Shown here one piece after another: positions 32,688 through 42,044 of a stretch of DNA of 64,000 bases. This DNA comes from Desulfomarina profundi. Lineage in GTDB: Bacteria > Desulfobacterota > Desulfobulbia > Desulfobulbales > Desulfocapsaceae. A program made the position numbers and the translations under genes. The notes under the pieces are model-generated. The model ran no database searches. It had not been told where the DNA came from and worked only from the letters and a program-made list of their open reading frames with translations. The stretch lies in contig NZ_AP024086.1 in assembly GCF_019703855.1 (NCBI RefSeq), positions 2,438,501 to 2,502,500 on the forward strand, written 5' to 3'. Each line of letters opens with the position of its first letter. Position 1 is the first letter of the stretch.

Positions 32688-33710
32688 TCACATCAGGAAG
32701 AACCGGCTCTTTTTCTTTTTGTTGCCTTGAACAATTGCCTTTTCAGTTTCTGGTGCCGAAAACCAGTTTCCCCCGAGGTGTCCTGCCAGCCCGACACAGG
32801 CCAGCATGACTCCAGCCACCCCCAGGTAAATCCACTTCATGGGGGAGTCAGGGGCGATCACACCGGGATCAAGGACCTTCCAGAAAACCAGAATATTGGC
32901 TCCTGCCAGAATAAAGAGGGCGCAGAGTATTTTTATGATAAATATCGCACTCCTGGCTCCCCGGTATCTTTTCTGCCACTCCAGGTAGCCGGTAAAAATG
33001 ACAAGGGGAAGGGAAATCAACACAACAACGAGATTATAATAGGCGGCCGTCTCCATTCCCGCCAGGTTAAAGACAAGGAAAAGAGCAAGAAAAACCACGG
33101 AAACGGGAAAAATACCGTTGGGAAAATGGGCCGAAATGGGATGAAGATGATGGCTAACCATCTGATCCGTCAGCCAGCCGAAAAAAGTTCGTCTCTGTTT
33201 TTCCTTTCCGACTTTCCCCTCTTTCTGTTCTTCAACTTCTCCTTCTTCCACAGCCTCGGGAAGTGGGCCTATTGTTTTGCCGTCGGCATCAATTTCAACA
33301 AACAACCGGGCGGGAACATGGCAGACGGGGCATTTCTCCGGTGGCTCGGGCCCTTCATGCACATATCCGCACACGGTACACTTCCAGCGTTTATTCTCCC
33401 CTGCACCTTCCGATTCACTTTCCTCCTGCTCTTCGACCATTTTTTCAAACATCTCGACAAAAGCACCGCAGACCGGACATATTTCCGGAGGCTGCGAGCC
33501 GGTATGGATAAAACCGCAGACCGTGCATCGCCACCGGGTTGTTTCATCCCCCTTTCCAGCCTCTTTGACTCCTGCCGTTCCGGAAGTTTCGGGCTGTGTT
33601 TCGGTTTTTTCTATAAATTTTTCCTGTGGTGCCTCACAGACCGGGCATTTTTCGGGAGGTTCTTCTCCTTCATGAATATAACCACAGACAGTGCATTCCC
33701 ATTTTTTCAT
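32688..33710 (-). CDS. Membrane protein with three rubredoxin-like domains
   Basis: 340 aa. Three repeats of W-x-CTVCG-[YF]-[IV]-H-x-G-x2-PPE-x-CPVC (about residues 3-22, 58-77, 105-124), each providing four cysteines for one iron, are joined by acidic linkers. Then a [11 protein letters not shown] motif and about four membrane helices (DUF2231-like) follow. The start at 33710 is supported by GGAGTCAGGA and because the first rubredoxin begins there. Likely an inner-membrane electron-transfer protein; partner unknown. It is the last ordinary gene before the integron integrase. Confidence 0.8.
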   Translation of the reverse strand: MKKWECTVCGYIHEGEEPPEKCPVCEAPQEKFIEKTETQPETSGTAGVKEAGKGDETTRWRCTVCGFIHTGSQPPEICPVCGAFVEMFEKMVEEQEESESEGAGENKRWKCTVCGYVHEGPEPPEKCPVCHVPARLFVEIDADGKTIGPLPEAVEEGEVEEQKEGKVGKEKQRRTFFGWLTDQMVSHHLHPISAHFPNGIFPVSVVFLALFLVFNLAGMETAAYYNLVVVLISLPLVIFTGYLEWQKRYRGARSAIFIIKILCALFILAGANILVFWKVLDPGVIAPDSPMKWIYLGVAGVMLACVGLAGHLGGNWFSAPETEKAIVQGNKKKKSRFFLM

Positions 33711-33817
33711 TCCTGACTCCAGATGATTATTTACAGCTTTTTCAGAAATAGTTTTTCCATCCTGCCCTGATATCAATCATTTTATCGTTTTGCAGGACTG
33801 CATGTTGCTAAGATATC

Positions 33818-34870
33818 TTATTTATCCTTTTTTTTCTTTGATTTTCGTGCGTAGAGACGATCCAGAGGGTTCTGCAGGGCTTTGATATCCTTTTTCATCA
33901 CATGGGTGTATATTTCAGTTGTCTTCACATCGGCATGGCCCAGCAGATCCTGGAGAACACGGATATTGGTACCGGTTTCCAGCATATTGGTGGCAAAGGA
34001 GTGGCGCAATGTATGGACGGTCACCCGCTTATCCAGTTTTGCCTTCCGGGCAGCTCTTTTTACCGCCTTCTGCAACCCGGACTCCAGGACATGATGCCTT
34101 CTCTCCCTGCCGCTCCGGGGGTCAATTGACCGGGAACGGGCAGGAAACACATATTGCCAGACCGTTTCCCGGGCCGCATTTTTATATTTTTTGGCAATCG
34201 CTCCGGGCAGGTACACTTCTCCGAACCCTTCGGCCAGATCCCTGCTGTGAAGCTCTTTTACGCGGTCAATATGTTCACGCAGTTCTTCACTGACGCACTG
34301 CGGAAGGTAGGTGATCCTGTCCTTTCCTCCTTTTCCGGAGCGGACATAGATATTATTATTGGCAAAATCCACATCCTGAATACGAAGCCTTATGCATTCC
34401 ATCAGCCGCATACCGGAACCGTAGATCAGTTCCGCCATCAACAGATGAGTTCCGCTCATATGGTGAAAAACTCTCTCAACCTCTTCAACTGACAGCACAG
34501 TGGGTGGATGAACTTTGCGTTTGGCCCGAATGGGGGCTATGGAATTATCAAGGGGGTCCTGCAGAACATCGCGGTAAAGAAAGACAAGGGCATTCAATGC
34601 CTGTTTCTGAGTGGAAGCTGACACCTTTTCCCTGCTTGCCAGATGCGAGAGAAAGCGCTCAACCTCCCTTGCCCCCATATCACGGGGATGCCGCTTCTTA
34701 TTATAGAAAATAATATAACGGAGAATCCATTGACAATAGGTCTTTTCTGTTGACAGTGCGTAATGATAATATCGCATGGTTTCACGCACTTGGTCAAGCA
34801 GCTTCAATTTTCTGTTTGGGACGAATTTTCTCTTGCTTTCCATGTTAGGCATGATAATATCAGTTATCAT
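33818..34870 (-). CDS. intI: Integron integrase (IntI-type tyrosine recombinase)
   Basis: 350-aa tyrosine recombinase. Catalytic set: R in GSGMRLMECIRLRIQDVD, HTLRHSFATNML, LLGHADVKTTEIYTHV (H and Tyr). The IntI-specific insertion that distinguishes integron integrases from XerC/D is present (about 210-255: VYLPGAIAKKYKNAARETVW, QYVFPARS, DPRSGRERRHHV). It cuts attI and folded attC bottom strands to capture cassettes. It points away from the array, the classic layout. The start is uncertain: Met codons at 34870, 34852 and 34843 are all possible, without a clear ribosome site. Confidence 0.93.
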   Translation of the reverse strand: MITDIIMPNMESKRKFVPNRKLKLLDQVRETMRYYHYALSTEKTYCQWILRYIIFYNKKRHPRDMGAREVERFLSHLASREKVSASTQKQALNALVFLYRDVLQDPLDNSIAPIRAKRKVHPPTVLSVEEVERVFHHMSGTHLLMAELIYGSGMRLMECIRLRIQDVDFANNNIYVRSGKGGKDRITYLPQCVSEELREHIDRVKELHSRDLAEGFGEVYLPGAIAKKYKNAARETVWQYVFPARSRSIDPRSGRERRHHVLESGLQKAVKRAARKAKLDKRVTVHTLRHSFATNMLETGTNIRVLQDLLGHADVKTTEIYTHVMKKDIKALQNPLDRLYARKSKKKKDK

Positions 34871-34871
34871 G
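34850..34871. promoter_or_regulatory. Palindrome over the intI start
   Basis: Perfect 8-bp arms CATGATAA and TTATCATG separated by six bases, covering the most distal intI start codon. Could be a repressor or integrase binding site; no known motif recognised. Confidence 0.35.
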
Positions 34872-35004
34872 GAAAATTTAAAGTAAAATGCTATGCATGG
34901 ACATTTTTTTCCAGTTTTACCCTCTTGATATGAGTTTAGGTGGAAAACTGGTCCAGATATAGGGTAATATGATGTCTGGTGTCCATGTATTAATACTGTT
35001 AGTG
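34871..35004. other. attI region and junction with cassette 1
   Basis: Noncoding interval between intI and the first cassette. The junction is ACTGTTAGTG with GTT at 34998-35000. GTTAGTG is complementary to the R'' box CACTAAC of attC1, which fixes the cassette boundary. The interval should also hold the intI promoter and possibly a cassette promoter; I could not place one with confidence. Confidence 0.7.
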
Positions 35005-35020
35005 AACATAAAAAAACGAT

Positions 35021-35812
35021 ATGGAAATATTTCTTATTTTAGCAACAATCATCGGAGGTATCGTTGGAGTCATCCAAATCTTCAAATGGATTAAACCAAT
35101 AAATTTACCCATCCCCAGAAATAAAACAAAAACTATAAGCATAACATTACAAGCAAATAAAAATGGTAGTTTTGATTTTAATGAAACAGAAATCAAAAGA
35201 ATATCTAAAGAATTGCTTTTCTTTCTTCGCAATAAAGAACAAATACAAATTCAATATGTTATACCACAACACAATGATGCAAGAAGGAAGTACAAAAAAC
35301 TAGAGAAACAGAAAAACCTATCACAAGCTGATATAGAGCAAAGAAATTCACTCCAGAAATATTTTAAATCGTTAGATGGAAAGTTAGCAAAATTATCACG
35401 AATTATTATTTCAGTGTACTCTCAAGCTGATTCTGTTTACGCAACCTATGGGGATGAATCATTTTCTGATATATTAATAGGCATCTTGGATCGTTTTAAA
35501 AAATCCTCTCTTGTGACTGGAACCAAAATTGATGTTTGGCGTGAAAAAAATAAAAGATTTACAACCGCAATATATCTGACGGATGAGGAATTAGAACGGA
35601 CTTTATCAAAGCTAAATCTTAAAAGCCGCCAAGGGTTAGCATTTGGCCCCAACAATTATTTTGCGTTAGAATTACCACTTCATATTATTTTAAAGAAATT
35701 AATCCCAGAGGTTGCTTTCCATCTAATGTGGTTGTCTGAAAGGGAAGGCAATCCTATTGAACAGTATTCTGATAACTATAACTTATTAGATTGGTGCATA
35801 GGGTTAGGATAA
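35021..35812 (+). CDS. Cassette 1: hypothetical protein with N-terminal membrane helix
   Basis: 263 aa, not recognised. A short N-terminal hydrophobic segment (ILATIIGGIVGVIQIFKWI) precedes a Lys/Asn-rich soluble part with a coiled-coil-prone stretch (about 88-115). Codon use is strongly AT-rich compared with genes left of 33.8 kb, as expected for an acquired cassette. The only gene between the attI junction and attC1, on the strand expected for cassette expression. No start motif beyond an ATG 20 bases after the junction. Confidence 0.7.
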   Translation: MEIFLILATIIGGIVGVIQIFKWIKPINLPIPRNKTKTISITLQANKNGSFDFNETEIKRISKELLFFLRNKEQIQIQYVIPQHNDARRKYKKLEKQKNLSQADIEQRNSLQKYFKSLDGKLAKLSRIIISVYSQADSVYATYGDESFSDILIGILDRFKKSSLVTGTKIDVWREKNKRFTTAIYLTDEELERTLSKLNLKSRQGLAFGPNNYFALELPLHIILKKLIPEVAFHLMWLSEREGNPIEQYSDNYNLLDWCIGLG

Positions 35813-35818
35813 AAAAAT

Positions 35819-35942
35819 CACTAACAAATCAATTAACCTGACCCGCAACTCGTCGGCGAATTTTCGTGTAAATTCAACATAATAGCCGTTAACAAAGTTA
35901 ATCGGTAGCTGCACGGCGGGCAGGTTATCTCAAACGTTCAAG
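35819..35942. other. attC1
   Basis: R'' CACTAAC (35819-35825) matches the cassette start GTTAGTG. L'' CCTGACCCGC and L' GCGGGCAGG form the inner arms; R' is GTTCAAG at 35936, whose last four bases belong to the inserted IS. A typical ~120-bp attC, closely similar to attC3. Confidence 0.88.
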
Positions 35943-37786
35943 CTGTAGAAAAAGTCAACAAAACAAATTAACTACTGAATAATACGTGTAAAAATGTTAT
36001 ACTGCTGTCGCAAATTGATCGAAATACCCCTTACCTTCGATAAATGGAGCTGCAATGGCACGGTATAAACCTTATTCCTATGCTCAGGGCAAGTTCATTC
36101 CCATCCATTTTGCAAATCAGATCCTTCCCGGCACATTTGAATATACGCTGAATTATCTCATTGATCATGAACTTGATCTTTCCATCTTTAATGATCGCTA
36201 TCACAATGATGATTCCGGTGCCCCGGCCTATGATCCGAAGATTCTGCTTAAAATCATTCTCTTTGCCTATTCCAGAGGGATTGTGAGCAGCCGTAAAATA
36301 GAGAGAGCCTGTCGTGAGAATGTAATCTTTATGGCACTGTCTGCCGACAGTCGTCCCCATTTCACCACAATTGCAGATTTTATTTCCAGCATGGACAAGG
36401 AAATAGTCTCACTGTTTCTTGAAGTACTTCTGGTTTGCGATGAACAGAAATTGATCGGCAGAGAGATGTTTGCCATTGACGGCTGCAAAATGCCCAGCAA
36501 CGCCTCTGTTACCTGGAGCGGAACCAGGGCTGATTTTCAGAAAAAAGTAACGAAGATGGAAACAGCTATAGCAAATATGGTCAACCACCATCATATGAAT
36601 GACCAGGAAAAGAGTGATGAAAATATCAAAGAGAAAAAAGAAAAATATGTAAAATCCCTGCGTAAAAATATAAAGAAGGTACGGAAATGGCTGGATAATA
36701 ATGATGATCGGAGAGGAAAAGGCAAAAGACCTGTCAAATCCAATATTACCGACAATGAATCCGCCAAGATGAAGACCTCAAAAGGTGTTATCCAGGGCTA
36801 TAACGGTGTTACCGCCGTGGACAGTAAAACCCAGGTGATAGTAGCCGCCGAAGCCTATGGTCAAGGCAGTGAGCAGGACCTGCTGGAACCGATGATAGAC
36901 AAAATCAGCGAAAATTTACAGGAAACCGGAAAAGACAACGATGTCTTTAAAGATGCAAAACTCCTGGCAGACAGCGGATACCATGCAAATAAAAATATGG
37001 AGATGCTGGCAGAAAAAGAGATAGACGCGTATGTAGCCGATAACCAGTTCAGAAAACGGGATCCCAGGTTCAAAGATTACGGCAGATATAAGGATCGAAC
37101 AAGAAAAGAACGGGCCAAACGAGAAGGCAGAAAGAACCTCTTTGTACCTGCTGATTTTACCTTTCCCGAAGATCTGAGTTACTGTATCTGTCCTGCCGGG
37201 AAACGGCTCTATAGAAGTGGTGGGAATATCTTTACCAAAGGCCATCATTCTGTCCGGTTCCAGGCACCCCAATCCGCCTGTGTTCCCTGCAAACTGAGGT
37301 CAAAATGTCTTCGCTATCCTGATCGCACCAAAACACGTCAGGTTGCCTATTTTACTGGGCGCATGGATAAAAAGAAGAAAACCAGTTGTGCAGAAAAGAT
37401 GAAGCGAAAAATAGATTCAGCCGCTGGCAGGGCCATCTATTCCATGCGATTGGCAATAGGAGAACCACCTTTTGCCCATATCAGATCAACAATCGGTCTG
37501 AACAGGTTCACCCTGAGATCGAAAAAGAAGGTGAATATCCAGTGGAACCTTTTCTGCATTATCCATAACCTTAAAAAGGTGCATGCATATGGAATGGGTT
37601 TTGTGTAGATTGCTGGAAAATGGTTAGGAAAAGCTGGAAATTGGTGAGATAAATTGCTTTATTGAGGATGTTAGAGAAAAAAGTAATTTTACATCAGGAT
37701 ATTTTTTGAATTGTTTTGAAATTTGAATTTTTTTGAAAAGATATGTGGGAAAATTGCAGTTGCCTGGGCTGTTTTTCTACATGCTC
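35939..37786 (+). mobile_element. IS1182-family element, copy 1
   Basis: 1,848 bp, flanked by GTT on both sides (35936-35938 and 37787-37789). Ends carry inverted repeats AGC(A)TGTAGAAAAA. It sits in the crossover triplet of attC1. Nucleotide sequence matches copy 4 wherever I compared. Confidence 0.88.
36055..37608 (+). CDS. IS1182-family transposase, copy 1
   Basis: 517-aa DDE transposase. An N-terminal DUF772-type domain (YDPKILLKIILFAYSRGI, SSRKIERACREN), the catalytic core (MFAIDGCKMPSNASVTWSG; LLADSGYH; the late Glu region) and the cysteine-rich segment ACVPCKLRSKCLRYP are typical of IS1182. GGAG is 7 bases before the ATG. Protein identical to copy 4; a few substitutions separate it from copies 2 and 3 (for example SLRKN against SLCKN). 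It appears intact. Confidence 0.9.
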   Translation: MARYKPYSYAQGKFIPIHFANQILPGTFEYTLNYLIDHELDLSIFNDRYHNDDSGAPAYDPKILLKIILFAYSRGIVSSRKIERACRENVIFMALSADSRPHFTTIADFISSMDKEIVSLFLEVLLVCDEQKLIGREMFAIDGCKMPSNASVTWSGTRADFQKKVTKMETAIANMVNHHHMNDQEKSDENIKEKKEKYVKSLRKNIKKVRKWLDNNDDRRGKGKRPVKSNITDNESAKMKTSKGVIQGYNGVTAVDSKTQVIVAAEAYGQGSEQDLLEPMIDKISENLQETGKDNDVFKDAKLLADSGYHANKNMEMLAEKEIDAYVADNQFRKRDPRFKDYGRYKDRTRKERAKREGRKNLFVPADFTFPEDLSYCICPAGKRLYRSGGNIFTKGHHSVRFQAPQSACVPCKLRSKCLRYPDRTKTRQVAYFTGRMDKKKKTSCAEKMKRKIDSAAGRAIYSMRLAIGEPPFAHIRSTIGLNRFTLRSKKKVNIQWNLFCIIHNLKKVHAYGMGFV

Positions 37787-37789
37787 GTT

Positions 37790-39637
37790 CAAGCTGTAGA
37801 AAAAGTCAACAAAACAAATTAACTACTGAATAATACATGTAAAAATGTTATACTGCTGTCGCAAATTGATCGAAATACCCCTTACCTTCGATAAATGGAG
37901 CTGCAATGGCACGGTATAAACCTTATTCCTATGCTCAGGGCAAGTTCATTCCCATCCATTTTGCAAATCAGATTCTTCCCGGCACATTTGAATATACGCT
38001 GAATTATCTCATTGATCATGAACTTGATCTATCCATCTTTAACGATCGCTATCACAATGATGATTCCGGTGCCCCGGCCTATGATCCGAAGATTCTGCTT
38101 AAAATCATTCTCTTTGCCTATTCCAGAGGGATTGTGAGCAGCCGTAAAATAGAGAGAGCCTGTCGTGAGAATGTAATCTTTATGGCACTGTCTGCCGACA
38201 GCCGTCCCCATTTCACCACAATTGCAGATTTTATTTCCAGCATGGACAAGGAAATAGTCTCACTGTTTCTTGAAGTACTTCTGGTTTGCGATGAACAGAA
38301 ATTGATCGGCAGAGAGATGTTTGCCATTGACGGCTGCAAAATGCCCAGTAATGCCTCTGTTACCTGGAGCGGAACCAGGGCTGATTTTCAGAAAAAAGTA
38401 ACGAAGATGGAAACAGCTATAGCAAATATGGTCAACCACCATCATATGAATGACCAGGAAAAGAGTGATGAAAATATCAAAGAGAAAAAAGAAAAATATG
38501 TAAAATCCCTGTGTAAAAATATAAAGAAGGTACGGAAATGGCTGGATAATAATGATGATCGGAGAGGAAAAGGCAAAAGACCTGTCAAATCCAATATTAC
38601 CGACAATGAGTCCGCCAAGATGAAGACCTCAAAAGGTGTTATCCAGGGTTATAACGGAGTCACCGCCGTGGACAGCAAAACCCAGGTGATAGTAGCCGCC
38701 GAAGCCTATGGTCAAGGCAGTGAGCAGGACCTGCTTGAACCGATGATAGACAAAATCAGCGAAAATTTACAGGAAACCGGAAAAGACGACGATGTCTTTA
38801 AAGATGCAAAACTCCTTGCAGACAGCGGATACCATACAAACAAAAATATGGAGATGCTGGCGGAAAAACAAATAGACGCGTATGTAGCCGATAACCAGTT
38901 CAGAAAACGGGATCCCAGGTTCAAAGATTACGGTAGATATAAGGATCGAACAAGAAAAGAACGGGCCAAACGAGAAGGCAGAAAGAACCTCTTTGTACCT
39001 GCTGATTTTACCTTTCCCAAAGATCTGAGTTACTGCATCTGTCCTGCCGGGAAACGGCTCTATAGAAGTGGTGGTAATATATTTACAAAAGGACATCATT
39101 CTGTCCGGTTCCAGGCACCCCAATCCGCCTGTGTTCCCTGCAAACTGAGATCAAAATGTCTTCGTTATCCCGATCGCACCAAAACACGCCAGGTTGCCTA
39201 TTTTACCGGGCGCATGGATAAAAAGAAGAAAACCAGTTGCGCAGAGAAGATGAAAAGAAAAATAGACTCAGCCGCTGGCAGGGCCATCTATTCCATGCGA
39301 TTGGCAATAGGAGAACCACCTTTTGCCCATATCAGATCAACAATCGGTCTGAACAGATTTACCCTGAGATCGAAAAAGAAGGTGAATATCCAGTGGAACC
39401 TTTTCTGCATTATCCATAACCTTAAAAAGGTGCATGCATATGGAATGGGTTTTGTGTAGATTGCTGGAAAATGGTTAGGAAAAGCTGGAAATTGGTGAGA
39501 TAAATTGCTTTATTGAGGATGTTAGAGAAAAAAGTAATTTTACATCAGGATATTTTTTGAATTGTTTTGAAATTTGAATTTTTTTGAAAAGATATGTGGG
39601 AAAATTGCAGTTGCCTGGGCTGTTTTTCTACATGCTC
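37790..39637 (+). mobile_element. IS1182-family element, copy 2
   Basis: 1,848 bp directly after copy 1, sharing the GTT at 37787-37789 and ending at GTT 39638-39640. Same orientation and ends as copy 1. Confidence 0.88.
37906..39459 (+). CDS. IS1182-family transposase, copy 2
   Basis: 517 aa, same architecture as copy 1 with scattered substitutions (DDDVF, HTNKN, QIDAY, PKDLS). Differs from copy 3 at one residue near the C-terminus (RSKKK here, RSRKK there). Intact frame and ribosome site, so it could supply active transposase. The near-identity to copy 3 suggests a recent tandem insertion or duplication. Confidence 0.9.
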   Translation: MARYKPYSYAQGKFIPIHFANQILPGTFEYTLNYLIDHELDLSIFNDRYHNDDSGAPAYDPKILLKIILFAYSRGIVSSRKIERACRENVIFMALSADSRPHFTTIADFISSMDKEIVSLFLEVLLVCDEQKLIGREMFAIDGCKMPSNASVTWSGTRADFQKKVTKMETAIANMVNHHHMNDQEKSDENIKEKKEKYVKSLCKNIKKVRKWLDNNDDRRGKGKRPVKSNITDNESAKMKTSKGVIQGYNGVTAVDSKTQVIVAAEAYGQGSEQDLLEPMIDKISENLQETGKDDDVFKDAKLLADSGYHTNKNMEMLAEKQIDAYVADNQFRKRDPRFKDYGRYKDRTRKERAKREGRKNLFVPADFTFPKDLSYCICPAGKRLYRSGGNIFTKGHHSVRFQAPQSACVPCKLRSKCLRYPDRTKTRQVAYFTGRMDKKKKTSCAEKMKRKIDSAAGRAIYSMRLAIGEPPFAHIRSTIGLNRFTLRSKKKVNIQWNLFCIIHNLKKVHAYGMGFV

Positions 39638-39640
39638 GTT

Positions 39641-41467
39641 CAAGCTGTAGAAAAAGTCAACAAAACAAATTAACTACTGAATAATACATGTAAAAATGTT
39701 ATACTGCTGTCGCAAATTGATCGAAATACCCCTTACCTTCGATAAATGGAGCTGCAATGGCACGGTATAAACCTTATTCCTATGCTCAGGGCAAGTTCAT
39801 TCCCATCCATTTTGCAAATCAGATTCTTCCCGGCACATTTGAATATACGCTGAATTATCTCATTGATCATGAACTTGATCTATCCATCTTTAACGATCGC
39901 TATCACAATGATGATTCCGGTGCCCCGGCCTATGATCCGAAGATTCTGCTTAAAATCATTCTCTTTGCCTATTCCAGAGGGATTGTGAGCAGCCGTAAAA
40001 TAGAGAGAGCCTGTCGTGAGAATGTAATCTTTATGGCACTGTCTGCCGACAGCCGTCCCCATTTCACCACAATTGCAGATTTTATTTCCAGCATGGACAA
40101 GGAAATAGTCTCACTGTTTCTTGAAGTACTTCTGGTTTGCGATGAACAGAAATTGATCGGCAGAGAGATGTTTGCCATTGACGGCTGCAAAATGCCCAGT
40201 AATGCCTCTGTTACCTGGAGCGGAACCAGGGCTGATTTTCAGAAAAAAGTAACGAAGATGGAAACAGCTATAGCAAATATGGTCAACCACCATCATATGA
40301 ATGACCAGGAAAAGAGTGATGAAAATATCAAAGAGAAAAAAGAAAAATATGTAAAATCCCTGTGTAAAAATATAAAGAAGGTACGGAAATGGCTGGATAA
40401 TAATGATGATCGGAGAGGAAAAGGCAAAAGACCTGTCAAATCCAATATTACCGACAATGAGTCCGCCAAGATGAAGACCTCAAAAGGTGTTATCCAGGGT
40501 TATAACGGAGTCACCGCCGTGGACAGCAAAACCCAGGTGATAGTAGCCGCCGAAGCCTATGGTCAAGGCAGTGAGCAGGACCTGCTTGAACCGATGATAG
40601 ACAAAATCAGCGAAAATTTACAGGAAACCGGAAAAGACGACGATGTCTTTAAAGATGCAAAACTCCTTGCAGACAGCGGATACCATACAAACAAAAATAT
40701 GGAGATGCTGGCGGAAAAACAAATAGACGCGTATGTAGCCGATAACCAGTTCAGAAAACGGGATCCCAGGTTCAAAGATTACGGTAGATATAAGGATCGA
40801 ACAAGAAAAGAACGGGCCAAACGAGAAGGCAGAAAGAACCTCTTTGTACCTGCTGATTTTACCTTTCCCAAAGATCTGAGTTACTGCATCTGTCCTGCCG
40901 GGAAACGGCTCTATAGAAGTGGTGGTAATATATTTACAAAAGGACATCATTCTGTCCGGTTCCAGGCACCCCAATCCGCCTGTGTTCCCTGCAAACTGAG
41001 ATCAAAATGTCTTCGTTATCCCGATCGCACCAAAACACGCCAGGTTGCCTATTTTACCGGGCGCATGGATAAAAAGAAGAAAACCAGTTGCGCAGAGAAG
41101 ATGAAAAGAAAAATAGACTCAGCCGCTGGCAGGGCCATCTATTCCATGCGATTGGCAATAGGAGAACCACCTTTTGCCCATATCAGATCAACAATCGGTC
41201 TGAACAGATTTACCCTGAGATCCCGAAAAAAGGTGAATATCCAGTGGAACCTTTTCTGCATTATCCATAACCTTAAAAAGGTTCATGCATATGGAATGGG
41301 TTTTGTGTAGATTACTGGAAAATGGTGAGATAAATTGCTTTACTGAGGATGTTAGAGAAAAAAGTAATTTTACATCATGATATTTTTTGAATTGTTTTGA
41401 AATTTGAATTTTTTTGAAAAGATATGTGGGAAAATTGCAGTTGCCTGGGCTGTTTTTCTACATGCTC
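39641..41467 (+). mobile_element. IS1182-family element, copy 3
   Basis: Third tandem copy, 1,827 bp: a 21-bp deletion lies in the 3' noncoding part (after 41310). Ends at GTT 41468-41470, which is the first triplet of cassette 2. Confidence 0.88.
39757..41310 (+). CDS. IS1182-family transposase, copy 3
   Basis: 517 aa, intact, nearly identical to copy 2; the difference is Lys to Arg at RSRKK with local silent changes. The conserved end IHNLKKVHAYGMGFV is retained. The downstream 21-bp deletion does not touch the gene or the right-end repeat. Confidence 0.9.
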   Translation: MARYKPYSYAQGKFIPIHFANQILPGTFEYTLNYLIDHELDLSIFNDRYHNDDSGAPAYDPKILLKIILFAYSRGIVSSRKIERACRENVIFMALSADSRPHFTTIADFISSMDKEIVSLFLEVLLVCDEQKLIGREMFAIDGCKMPSNASVTWSGTRADFQKKVTKMETAIANMVNHHHMNDQEKSDENIKEKKEKYVKSLCKNIKKVRKWLDNNDDRRGKGKRPVKSNITDNESAKMKTSKGVIQGYNGVTAVDSKTQVIVAAEAYGQGSEQDLLEPMIDKISENLQETGKDDDVFKDAKLLADSGYHTNKNMEMLAEKQIDAYVADNQFRKRDPRFKDYGRYKDRTRKERAKREGRKNLFVPADFTFPKDLSYCICPAGKRLYRSGGNIFTKGHHSVRFQAPQSACVPCKLRSKCLRYPDRTKTRQVAYFTGRMDKKKKTSCAEKMKRKIDSAAGRAIYSMRLAIGEPPFAHIRSTIGLNRFTLRSRKKVNIQWNLFCIIHNLKKVHAYGMGFV

Positions 41468-41520
41468 GTTGGCAGTATCTAAATAAAAGTAAACAAAGAA
41501 TGAATGAAACAGGGGGGAAA

Positions 41521-41700
41521 ATGATATCCTGCAAAAAATGTGGCAAGGAGATTTCTGGAAACGATATCTATATCTATGAAGGTAATCAGATGTGCGATGA
41601 TTGTGCGATGAAAGCGGGTCTATTCCCTCTTGAGCATACAGGGTCACGCCGAGACAAAATTTCAGAGAGAGGAAGACATCTTACTATTCCAAAGTCTTAA
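41521..41700 (+). CDS. Cassette 2: small zinc-ribbon protein
   Basis: 59 aa with two CxxC pairs (CKKCGKEI and CDDC), a compact zinc ribbon. ATG 41521 has a strong GGGGGGA ribosome site; a longer frame runs back into the IS and is an artefact. Sole gene of the cassette bounded by GTTGGCAG (41468) and attC2. Function unknown. Confidence 0.7.
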   Translation: MISCKKCGKEISGNDIYIYEGNQMCDDCAMKAGLFPLEHTGSRRDKISERGRHLTIPKS

Positions 41701-41794
41701 GAAGTTGAATGTTTAACAACTTCAACCCATTGTCTTTAAAGTAGTATAATGATAAATGGGAAAAAATGAGAATTGATGTTTGTGTATGATCAAA

Positions 41795-41921
41795 CTGCCA
41801 ACAAATCGATTCACTGGATTGCAGGGGACTCTGCCGCTTTGAAAAATTTTGGTTTAACGAAATTATTAACATAAATAAGGTTTCTGGAAAATCCCTGCAA
41901 CCAGTGATCTTGGCGTTAGCC
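41795..41921. other. attC2
   Basis: R'' CTGCCAAC (41795-41802) is the exact complement of the cassette start GTTGGCAG at 41468, on the far side of IS copies 1-3. Inner arms TCACTGG...TTGCAGGG and TCCCTGCAACCAGTGA; R' GTTAGCC at 41915. Confidence 0.88.
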
Positions 41922-41973
41922 TTCCAAATTCCCACCGTAAACCATTCTTGAAACACTCTGTTCATCAATTTTA

Positions 41974-42037
41974 TTGACAAAATAATCTTTTCAACCTATT
42001 GTGAACATGTTCACTAAGGAATCACGTTCACAATAGG
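41974..42037 (+). promoter_or_regulatory. Promoter and operator of the TetR cassette
   Basis: -35 TTGACA (41974), 17-bp spacer, -10 TATTGT (41997). Overlapping it are 12-bp arms CCTATTGTGAAC (41995-42006) and GTTCACAATAGG (42026-42037), plus an inner GAACATGTTC. The TetR start is 8 bases on, so autorepression is likely. Confidence 0.75.
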
Positions 42038-42044
42038 CGCTTAT

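Noticed and set aside
32664-33716. A 350-codon plus-strand open frame
   Set aside because: Antisense to the triple-rubredoxin gene; the cysteine motifs fix the minus strand as coding.
33818-34870. A XerC/XerD-type chromosome-dimer recombinase
   Set aside because: The IntI-specific insertion (LPGAIAKKY to RRHHV) and the adjoining attC array identify an integron integrase.
36055-41310. CRISPR or satellite array, suggested by the regular 1,851-bp period
   Set aside because: The period is simply three tandem IS copies; no short repeat-spacer pattern is present anywhere in the window.
35936-41470. The 1,851-bp IS units as true integron cassettes duplicated by IntI
   Set aside because: They start GTTCAAGC but contain no GCTTGAAC box or attC hairpin at their 3' end; their only inverted repeats are the terminal IS repeats.
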